Shown: one piece after another, positions 40,701-52,700 of the stretch | How positions within the stretch are numbered: the first letter of the stretch is position 1 | Layout of the letters: each line of letters opens with the position of its first letter | NCBI GenBank assembly: GCA_948474755.1 | Contig: CAOLHI010000554.1 | Span: forward strand, 372,001 to 436,000 | DNA length: 64,000 nucleotides | Reading direction: 5' to 3' | Source of the DNA: Ctenosaura bakeri | Lineage: Eukaryota; Chordata; Lepidosauria; Squamata; Iguanidae | The notes under the pieces: generated by a model | The model's input: the letters and a program-made list of their open reading frames with translations, nothing else | Databases searched by the model: none | What the model was told of the DNA's origin: nothing | Program-made: the position numbers and the translations under genes

Positions 40701-43700
40701 GCACATTGTCATGACAGTATAACTGCATAGTGTGAAAGAGCCCCTGGAGAAGTTTTTGTATTCTTTGTATTCTTGGTAATGTCACATGCTTCATGATCCA
40801 GTTTGCAGTAATAGAGAGAATGGCATTTACCATGGTGAGGTTTCCAGTATGTGGCATACTCTTATGTCTGATATAGAACATTCTCCAATATTTTTCTAAT
40901 TTTATGCATATCATTTTTAAAAAGTCCTCCCAGTATAGTTCAGCATGCCATGTATTTTACATGCAATAAAAACACTGTATACCTTATGTATTGTTTTACA
41001 GTGTGTGTTTTATGGTTGTAATTGACTACTTCAAAATCTTTAGAGGCAAGTAGTATATAAATTCTTGTAACATTTTATAAAAAAGAAATACTTCATTAAT
41101 CAAGATACTTGGAATCAAATCCAGAATGGATTTAACAATGAAAGAAATTTATTAAAATATGAAATCACATTAAGAATTGTTTATATTGCAGAGTATACAT
41201 AAGTAAATGGGGTGATGTCACAGGTATGTTATCACAGGGAGCAAGAAAGGACACTGTTATAGATGTGTAGACTGGAAAACAATTTCAGTATACATTGTAA
41301 GTTTATTTCACAACAACAGCCTCATTCTGACTATGCTGCCCTGAAAAAAAGAAGCCATTCTTACCTCACAAGGTCCCAGTGAGCGTGGTCATGGATCAGC
41401 ACAAAGAGGGTGTGTGGATTCTGCATAGAGTTTTGTAAAAATGCTTTAAACTTAGACTGGGCTTCAGCATCAAGTTTCACCACATATTGTTCCACCCTCT
41501 GCTTTGTAAGATGTTCCTTCTCCAACCCAAGTTCTAATAAAACACCTAAAGACAGACAACAAATGTCAGTCAGCCTGTTGGAGTTCAAGATGCAATGCTG
41601 TTAACTTTTCACACATTTGTTTCAGCAAGCACCTGAATGCCAAAGGTGGAAGAGCGTCTGTTGATACGTCACTTCTGAAGGAGGAACACATATGAGGAAA
41701 TCCACTTTCTCAAACGAGCCCAAGTCGAGATTTTGAGTGCTGGAGTCTGCAATGGAGCAAACATGAGAGAGCAATTTCTGAGCCACTGCAAGCTGGAAAG
41801 GACGGATCTGATGCCGTTCAATGTGATAACCTAGATGAAGGAAAAATCAAAATAAAGTGAGACGCAAAGAAGAGCTTTAACCTTACTTCCATGTTTTACA
41901 GCTTTTGCTTGTGCCCATGTAGCCTGAGTGTCAGCCTTAGTGGTGCAGTAGTTTAAATGTTGGATGATGACCCTGAAGACCCCTAGTCAATTCCCTGCTC
42001 AGACATGGAAACCCACTGGGTGATCCTGGCCATCTCACACACTCTCAGCCCTCAGAAAACCCTGTGAAAGTTTTGCCTTAGGGTCCCCACAAGTCAGAAA
42101 CAACTTGAAGACACACAACAAGAACAAAAGCAGCAGCATCTGGAAGGAGGGCAATGTGGCATCTTAGTTTGCTTCTGCTTTTTACTCCAGCAATATCACA
42201 ACCTAATTACATGGTTCAGTTTCAGGGTGGTGGGATCATGCATCAAGGGTCTGACCTTGGAGAAAGGAAAGTGGACCTGGCAGAGGTAAATGAAGGAATC
42301 CAAGAACTCAGCAGTAACAGAGTATGCCCCAGAAAAAGTAGAAAGCCCAGTTAATGAAAAAGGCTTTGGCCAAGATCCAAGAGTACATTTTAGTAATGCA
42401 CTGGAGTGTCAGTGCTAAGAACTGGGACTGTATTCCATTCACCCTCCTGCTGGAGCCCTCTTTGGCACCAAAAACCTACTCCAGAGGGGTTTCCCTGCCC
42501 TCCAGAGCAGATTTTCAGGGTCCACATGGGCTGCAGGAGGGAGGAGAAATTGCAGATTCTGGCAAAAGTATCAGGAACCACCAGAATTACACCACTGGAT
42601 TCTGGCCTGGATTCTCTGTTCTTCATATATTTTCCAATCTCCTCTTTTTCCTTCAAGGGATATAAGCTTTATAATCAAATTTAGGCAGATGATCTGCTGC
42701 AGGAACATTGCAAAGGAGAAAGAAACAGAGGTTGAACTACTTAGCTCATCCTGTTAATGATATGAAAATTTAGTATTTATAGAAATTATTTACAAAAACT
42801 GAAACCAGCTTCAGGCCAGAGAGGGATGAACAAAAGCCTGTCTAGTCTAGTATCCTGTTTTGCACAACTTTCCACCAGATGAGCTTGGGAAGCCGACAAG
42901 AAGAGCACAAAGGCAACAGTCCACCTCTGTACTCTCTGTATTAAGCTCAGTGATGAAGCTCAATAGATAATACTGAACCAGTCATTGTTTCTCAGTCTTA
43001 CTGGATTTTTTGCAAGGATGATATTGCATTCTAAACTCATTGGGGGTAACAAAGCTTGGAAATGTTGCATTTTGGACTAGGATTCCACAGATCTTGGAAA
43101 TGTTACTTTTTTTGGACTGTAACTCTCAAAATCCTCAGGAAATTCCAAAAGCTATCATCCCCCAAATAACCCTTTTCTACACTCTGATGGAGAAGGCTTG
43201 CAGGGGGATCAATGTGAAACAGCAAACTCTGTCATGTAGTACTTGAACACCTCACTTACTTGTGCACACAGCTGTTCCAGTTGCATCAACTGCTGCTGAT
43301 TTATTTACTGCAGCAGAGAGAGATGGTGAAATATGGGCTCGATTTTCTTGATAAAATTTGTCCAACAGAACATCAGTGTCACCGTCTAGCAAAATGAAAG
43401 GCAGAATTCTTTCTTTTCTGTTAAATCACTATTTTATGCTGCATCATAAAATCCCAGTTGTAGAATCCCTCAGCCATAACCAAGTCATAAAATGTGTGAA
43501 GTTACTATTCAGTTCAACAAAAAGTTTATCACATTTCTTTGTTACTCATGATGAGAAGTAAATAAAGATATGAGGCCAGCAGCTGGCATGAAAGCCCACA
43601 AGTGCAAAGGGAAATATTAATGCAGATTCTAGCTAGGTTCCTGGTGACTGAATCCCTTGAAGTAATTTCCTCTCTTAAGAAGAGGGTCTTCACAAGTTAT

Positions 43701-46700
43701 GTCTACTGTTTATAAAGACTAGGTTCTAAAATCTTACACCATCACACAAACATGCATTACAGTTAAAACTTATTATCAGTTTTCACCATTCACATCTGCT
43801 CTGCTGGCACTTTTAAATACACAGCCAAACAAAACTACAGAATGACAGCAAAACTATTCTAATGTCATGGGATGTTCACAAACATTCTAACTTTCCACAG
43901 TAAGGTTGTAGAAAAGTGTTTCTAGTATATTTGGAAAAAAACTTTATTAAATTTGTAGTTTAAGGGGGAAACTACATGTTAGAATAAAATTTGCCATAGC
44001 GTGCTTTCTTCATTTTTCACTTTTAAAATAGCACGCTTGGTTCATGAATGATTAGGATTGGGACTGCAGCACAGACACGAAGATGATATAGCTTCAATTC
44101 TGCCACATGCTTGTAGCAAAGGAGCAGCAACTAAATCTGTGACACAGAAGACTAAGAAGGCAGATGGGGAATAAAGAAGCAAAAACAAAAGCAGTACATA
44201 GTTCAAGGCAGGGTGGATGACATACAGCCTTGGGACCACATGTGGCCCCCAGTACAGTTCTTGTGGCTCTCAACTCATTCTCAGCCAATTGCCACTCCTG
44301 GAATCCCCCAGGACTGGCAATTCACTGCTGCACATTTTAACATTTTTTTAAAGATCCAGTTTTTAAAAGTCCACTTCTGAACTAAAATGGCCAAAACTCC
44401 ATTTTGGGGAGGTTCCCCCCACTCACCCAAGTTTTTGTCATTTGAGGTACTCTGTGCAGCCTGGAAGCTCCCCAGAGCACAAAACAGATCCCAGGACCAA
44501 CCACTGTTGCCCACACCAGCTTCAGGAAAAGCCCGTGCTACTAGCAGGAAAATGAGGTTGGACAAGCGTCACCTAAAAGTGCAAGGTAATCAGCCAAATT
44601 TTCTCTGGTAAAGAATATCATTCTATACCATCAGATACCCTTTCTGTTGACCAATGGAAGAAACAGAAACAGCTCGATTTCATTTCTAGATTTCATATAT
44701 AATTAAGTGAAGTTGAGAGAAGTGGGTGAATTCCGATCTGATGTAGGAAATACTGTAGCTTTCAGTAAGAATTTTGCAGAACATCTATAAAATCCAAGTA
44801 GGCTAGTGAAGGCCTTTAAGATGTTGGACAACTGCTCACCTGTGGGATGAACTGTTTGACGTATGGGGTGCATTTCTTACTGCACTTTGAATAGCCTAAT
44901 CCTTTGGAGTAGCATTGTTTTTCAGAGATTGTGAATGAGAGGGGACTTCAAATATTCTACCAATTTCACAATATGCAAAAGAAGCAAAGCACCAGTGGCC
45001 ATGCTACAGCTTAAGCTACAAAATAGGACAGAACTTCTGCAGTTAATAATTTTGCTAGAGCTCAAGTCACATGAATGATTAAGCTACCTAATCATGGTCT
45101 AAGTCAGCTCCCACTCACTCAACCTGGTGCTTGCCTAATGTTTTGCATTATAACTCCTATCAGCCTCAGCCAGCTGACTCAACAGGTATGGATGATGGAG
45201 GATATAGTCCAAAGCATATGGATGGCATCAAGCTGGAGAAAGCTAATCTAGGTTCTTAGAAAGTCTTTAAAAAGACTGCCCTGTATAGAAATGCCATGGC
45301 CTACCTGGACAGAGAGCACTGAAGAAGGCCCCTAGAGCCTCTGCTTTTCCAGTAACCAATTCATAATTAACTTCTTTCTGATATTCCACTGGAGTGAGCA
45401 TACTCTCAGATAGTATTCTTGCTTGGTATTTCCCTAAGAAATACAAAATAAAAATAAAAATAAAAATAAAAATGGGGAGGGCGAGGAACTGTTAGTGCAA
45501 TTCAATTCATATGCAACAAATATGAAACAAATCTCACCAAGATTTTACTAGATCCAAGGACATAAACAAAAAATACAAGAAACTGTAAACCTCCTAAAGT
45601 GAAGCAGGTCTGAGCTTGGCTTGCGCTTGGATGGGAAACTGCCTTGAAACCTTATGTCAGCTGCTGAGTTCAACAGGGCAAAGACAGATATGTGAGATAA
45701 ATAAAAACTAACTACTAAAACTCAATCATTTTTCGCACTAACATTTGGCTCATATGCCCCAATGATATCATTAGAAATATAAAAAAAAAGTGGAAGATAG
45801 ACTTGCCAAGAATGGCCAAATATATGTTTAGTTTCCAATTTAATTTTGAAACACTATTTGCTTTCACAAATGTTCAGAGGATAGCTCTATTCTGCTCTCC
45901 TAAGATCTGCTGAACCATTTTAAAGGTTTCTTAATGAAAAGAGACAATTAATTCCCTTCTGACATTAAATCAGAGTGTTAAATCTTTACTGGAATCTAAA
46001 GAATTAAGGATACAGTTTATTTGTGTCTGTGTATGTGCCTTCAAGCACACTTTCTCAAGCCCTATATACAAGCAAAGCTTGGAAGATTCCTTCTAAAATG
46101 ATATTTGGTTCCTTATTCATTGGAACAATGTATTTTCATTATCATTGTTCAGTACAAAAGCAATATGCCTTGGAGAAAATCAATTTTTCAGGGTGCTGTT
46201 GTGTTCGGCTGAAAAAATAACAACATATCTTATTACCCTCTTTAAAAAAAAAGAAAATATAGTGGGCAACAATGTTAGACAGAGTCCTGTATGTCCTGTT
46301 TCATTATGTCACTCAACATAGACTAGCTTCTTAGCAGAGGCACTAAGAAACCCCTTTACTGAATTGTGAATGTGCATAATGGGACTCTGGCAAGTGCTCC
46401 CAATGGATGTCAGTGTGCAATGCGCATCTGCACACAATGTACATTGCGCACTAATGTGCATTGGGAGCTCTTGTCAATTGGGTACTTTGCCAGCTTTGCT
46501 ATGTAGTAACATAACAGCAGCCATCTACTGGATATGGACATTATGCAACTGCACAATTCTAATTTCTGCAGACGTATGTCCACTTACGAAGAAGTAAGGC
46601 CCAAACAGGATTCCAGTGGTTATTTTTATCATGTTACCTCCAATCTCTGCATATGAACAGAGAATAACATGATCTTCAGAAGAAGCTCACGTTAGAAACT

Positions 46701-49700
46701 CAGTGCTCAGACGTTCATGTATTCTCAGGCACACTAAGTCCTGAGCAACTCAAATCGTTTTTGTCAGCAAGAATCTTAATTTGTTACACTCCACACATTA
46801 GCAAAATTCTTTGTATATAACACTAGTGTAGTAAACTGCATGGAGTTTATGATTTAGATGCTAGACAACACATAGGATAGATTCCTGTTTCACAGGCTAA
46901 GTTTTTCCGTGGGGTTATCTAAGAAACTAAAATGGTGTCCTGGGCTCCTGCCAGAAGATCAGGAAAAAAATATCTCAGCAACACAGGTCATTACATCAAT
47001 CAGAGCTTTTGCCACTGAATACAAGTGACTCTTATGTGGCGCTTTAGATTGTTTTGTTAAATTATTTTCTCATATTGCCAAGTAAAAGAAACAATATGTC
47101 CTTTTCATGTTAATATGAGATGGGGACATGGTGGGGGGTGGCATTATCAGCAGCAGACTCTCCTCCCAACCTTTGTGTAATAGAAAGTATGCAATGTCGA
47201 ACACAGGATTGGCTCAAAGAAACTTGCCCCTTGAGGTGAAGGATAAGATGATTCCCACCCCAACACTCCAGTTCCATATATGGAAGCAAACTGGGCTGGC
47301 TGCAGAACCTTGGTTCAACACTTGTAAACATCCTTCACTGGACCTACAAGATCCTTGTAGTTTCTTAACTGCCTGGTTCTTTTTTCAGGTTTCATGTTGA
47401 GATTTCAGCCATTTCCGCACTAGACTGTTATAGCACTATGATTCCATTTTCAACATCCCATGGAATCCTGGGGTTTGCAGTTTTGGGAAGGGCCAAACAG
47501 CCTAATGCAGAAATGGCCTCCATCAACTATCAACCAAGACAACAATACTCATCAAAGAATAAGCACTGCTGCATGCCAAGTACTAAATATTTGCACATGC
47601 TTAGTCTTAGTTGACAAAAACATACAGTCACATTCTTATACAATTGCAGATCAGTTGTTATGCCAAATGACTTATCAATTTTATCATTTTTTTTAAAAAA
47701 ATTAAATCAAATATTAAAGAAGTACATCATACCCTGCCAGATGTAAAATATTTATTCCAGATTGGAAATAATGCTGAATAGTAACTATGTAGAGAAATAT
47801 TTACTATAGTGAATCTTTGAGCAAAATTTTGCAGTTTTATTGTAAAGGATAAAAACAGATGCTAGGTCACTTAGATTCTACTCAAATGAGTTCATCTGGA
47901 TCCTTGAAAAAGTGCTCTACAAATGTATTATATATTAAGACAAATGAAATTCTACTTTGTTTGTGACTAGAATTAAAACATCTTGTCATTAATTCGCTAG
48001 CCATCAGTCCCAACAGTGACATAAAAGCTCTAAGTTGCTCAATAATGAAAATGCTAAAATGTATCATGCTTTTTAGCAGCTCACCTGTTACGGCAATGCA
48101 AGAATCAATGGTTCTGTTCCTGCCAGCGCATATGATCACTACATAGTTGGTCTTCACCAGCTTTCCCTCAATGAGCATCTTAAACATTTCTGAGAGCCCC
48201 TCTGCTAAAGAATGGTTGCATTCAATGATGTGAACACTGTCATTACATGAGCTGGCTGCCAGTCCTGCTAGCCAAGGAAGCTGAGCTGATGTCACTGGGG
48301 CAATTGGGCCAGGAACCTGAGGAAAAGTTTGTGGAATGGCTTGTTGATACTGGCGGATTTCAGAAAGATGAGACTCGCGCCATGAACGCATGAAGATCTG
48401 CTCCAAATCTTCAATCAAAGGTACCTGGTCTGCAGCTAGGGAAACAGCAATATGGCATCAAAAGTGGTCAAATATTAGGAGTCATTCAACTATTTCCTTC
48501 TTTGCTGAGTACAGTGGCTAAACTAAGCTTACTGCAGATGTCTGATTCCACTGATTTCACGCAATCTGGTGCTGACTGCAGTTCCCACTGTCCCTGTCCA
48601 GCTTGGCCTATGATGGGATCTGCAGGACACTAGGATGAGGAAGTCTGCTACAGGCTAAAGTTAGATCTTATATTGTTTACCATGAATGCTTTGCCTACTT
48701 ATGACCATTGTCATAATTAAGTTTTGCAAAATGGGAAAACTATCTGGAAATCCAGAGCATTCAAAGTCCTTTATAGATTTCATTATTTAGAACAGAATAC
48801 TGTTGTGAGCAAAACTGGTAAAACAGAGAACCCACACTTTCTAGACAAATTTAAGAGGTTATAACTCTCAATGTCTTATTTCAATATTCAATGATAATTC
48901 TAATAATCATAGTCATGAACGATATTACAATAAGATGATGCATATAAAAGATGTGAACATATTTAAAACTCCACTTTTCTTAGACAATGCTTGTATTTCT
49001 CTCATTAGATCTCACTTCATATTTACATTCAAAATTTCATAGCAACTGATATTTCTAGTCTTATACTAATTTGCATCAGAATAAAAACTGACTACATCTG
49101 TGATAGGAAAATCTGTGACCCTCCAGATGTTGCTGGTCTGTATTTCCCACTCTTCCTCACCACTGGCTAGGACTAATTAGAATTGCAGTCCACACCTCAC
49201 AAAGGGCAATCAAAGCTGACAGTACCCTCTGGTTGTGGAGTTCTTGGCAGAGCTCAGAAATGTTAACTTCTTTAGATCACTGCTCCTTAAACTCCAGAGC
49301 CAGCACAGCCAATAATGTTTCCAAGCTCTGGTCCAGGGCATGGCAAAAGTGACAGCTTCTCTCCCAAGTCATGATAAAAATATCAGGGTTTTCAAGTTTC
49401 AGTGAAAGCCTACCCAGGCCTACCCAGTCTATTTCTAATAATATTTTTAATTGTGATGTATTTTAATTGTGATACGTTTGTATTTTAAATAGTTTATCGT
49501 TTTAATGTGCTTTGACCACTATTTCTTTTTAGTTGTATCTGTGCTGTACTCCACTTAGAGACTTGGGAAGAGGCAGGGGACAAATAACAACAACAACAAC
49601 AACAACATTTGTCCCATTGCAGGTCCTATACAGAATGCTATTACACTAAAGTTTAACATGAGAGTGCAGCCAACATGTGTGCAAATAATATTTGGGATGT

Positions 49701-52700
49701 CATATCAGTTGAAGAAGAAAAACTCACCAAGTTGAACAAGGTAATAGACTGTTAGTAAGAGTTGCATTTCCTCTGAAATAGGTTGAATTGTAGAGGCACC
49801 ATATTGTTCATAAGCTCTAGAGATAGACTGTGCATTTTTGTAACACGTATATAAAAGAGGACTCACTATGACATCATTAAGGTTCCCACAGAGATAAGGA
49901 AAGTTTCCATGCCCTGTGAAATAAAGCACAATGTACAGTACTGGGATTCCATGTGTTCTGTGCCAGAGAAGTAAATATATAATAGGAATACAAATGTATT
50001 TGTACAGTAGACGATTATAATGGACGTTCTTTAGGCTTAGATAGAAGAAAAACTGTTGGAAAATCTTTCTAATTGATTTAAGTTATGCTGAAAAGTGGTA
50101 AGGCTACATAATATAGGCTTTACTTAAATAGATTGTGATGACGACTCTATTTATAATGTACAGAATATAGAAGAGAAATTCTCAAATGTTTATTAATGTT
50201 TTTACACTCTTTATTTTGTTATGCAAAGATAGTCACATAGCCTGTGGATATTCTTTATTTGTTACTGTTACTTTTTTTTAAAATAAAAATAATAATAAAA
50301 AAGAAAGAAAAAAAATTAAATCACATGTTCTATAGTTACCTTTAAATATGACAGGCTTTGCTTTATATATTTTAAGTAAGTTATCAGGAACTGAAACTGG
50401 CTCCCCAGAGGCCACTACCGGAGAAGACGCTGTTCCTAACACGGCAGCATGAGGTAAACAAGGCAGCCCTCCTCCTCCACCACCACCACCACCATCTATA
50501 AATCAATTCAGAAATATTAATCTCATATATATACATAGACACACACACACACATATATATATACACCCACATACATACAAATACGCATACATACACACAC
50601 ACACACATGTATATGGCTGCAGTAAATATATTTATCCAAATTACTGGTTCAAGAGATTGGGAAAGAATCAACACACTACTTCTGGTTTCAGAGGCTGTGC
50701 AACAGAAATGGCCAAAGAACAGGCATGGTGGGTGGCTGAATTAGACACTGCTTGCAGTCCCTTCTAGATCTATGATTCTATGATTCCATGTAGTCTCGAT
50801 ATCCTTGACTTTGGTCAGAGTAGATCTTTATCTTTACATATTGTTTCTCTGAAGCTTGGGGGGAAACCCCACAATCCTCTAGCCAGCATAGTCAGTAGTC
50901 TTGCTGGCTGGCAGTTCAGGAGCTATAATTCAATCAGTAACTGTTTCCAAACTTTCTTTCTGACACTATATTTCCTGATACTCCTCCTTCCACAAAAAAG
51001 GGGGTCTTGTGTTTTTGGGGGGGGGGTTTAAGGAAAAGAAAAGGGGGAAATTCTCACTTACCATTTTTATTTCTGTTTGCAATTTGTGTGTTGGGCTGCA
51101 AATTCCACGCTTCGTTTGAGGATGGGGATTCCGGTGACCATCCTTTGTGGCGTTTTTTAGGTGGCCCTGGGTTTGTTAAAGTGCCTAGGAATATTAAAAG
51201 TGCAGAAGCTCTTTGTAACAGTTATACAATATATGATTACAGCAGCAAGAATACTGTATGCACAGAAATGGAAGATGATTGGATATTGAAATTGTTTGAT
51301 ATGGCAGAGACAACTCTAATGAGAGAAGATTCTTTGGAGGAATTTCAGAAACATTGGGAGAACATTATAAGGTTTATAAATGAAATATGGGTAAATATGC
51401 AACAAGAAGATTCAATAATAAGATCAGAATTGTTATTGTAGAATAATAGCTTATTGCCATAGAAATTCAGAAGATTTTTAGGAAGAAAGAGGAAGAAGTA
51501 TAAACAAGCATTTGTAAGTAGCCATTTTCTAAGGAGTGGGAGGTCAAACATTTTTCTTTTTTTTTTTCTCTTTGTGTTTCTGTTGATTGTTACATGTTTG
51601 TAGTGCTGATAATTTAGTTAGGGATTACTAGCTTGTTTAGATAATTTAGGTAAGTATGTTTGTTATTTTTCCTTCTATAACGTGCTTGCTTTACTATATG
51701 TTGTTTAACAATAGAAAAGCTTAATAAAACTTTGAACAACAAGAACCCAGAAGCTAGTATTTTTAAAAGATGCCCTTTTTTTTTTCCTTTGTGAAAGTAT
51801 ATGGCTAGACATTTACTTTCAGAATTTTCAGGTTGCCTTTCCACAAGCACTAGAGGGTATACAGGCTATACTGAATCTATAGCTATTCAATACTATGTAA
51901 CATGATTTGTAAATGGTTTTACTGTGCACCGTTAACAAAAAGCAGTGGAGAGAGAAGCCTATGTCTACAAAAAAATACAAAGATGGAACCAGATGTTACA
52001 AGCCCTGAATAAGGATACTGCATTGGCCTAAATCCTATGTTAGTCCTGACTAGACTAGCTCTACTGAATCAGTGGGGTTTACCTATGTGTTGACTTACCA
52101 TTCGGGAATTGATTCAATGGGTCTAAGCAACAGGATTCCAGCCAATGACTTTTAAGTAGCCACATCTGCCTTCTTCAACTTAGTGCCCTCTATATGGGCC
52201 ATACCCACCAAAATTTCACAGACAAAAACTAGGATGTGTGGTCAAGCAATGTCAATGTGAGGTCAAAATGGCAAACATTATTAATGGGGAAGAATGCAGT
52301 TTGCTTTTGCCTGAGTTTACAGGGAAAGGCAAATTTCTGTCCCTTCTTGTCCTCTTGCCCCACTGAGTTGAGTACAAAATACTTTTGCACTTTAAACTTA
52401 TATCTTTAGCAACTAAAGTATACGGAGGTCAAACTGAGGAGAGAAAAACTGGTACATTTTAAAAGCAGCTAAAAATAGGACAATAGAGGATTAATCAGGA
52501 CTATCCCTGCCAAATTGGCATAGCTGGAGGTTATGAGATGACATGCTGGCTGGAGAAGTTGTGAGTTATTGTCCAATACATTTCGAGGGCACCAGGTTGG
52601 GGAAGATTCTCCCAAACTTTGAAAGGAATGAGCCATGGGACTTGTTACCCTGTGTGTTGGGGGGTCCCGGGAGGGGTGTCCAGATTGCCAAATAAAATAC

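Noticed and set aside
45590..45715. Functional 5S rRNA gene
   Set aside because: The 5' half and several internal-promoter positions are missing; a SINE is the better explanation.
50384..50674. Minus-strand open frame with a poly-tryptophan run
   Set aside because: It is the wrong frame of GREB1 exon 5; the frame joined by splicing reads poly-glycine and conserved GREB1 residues.
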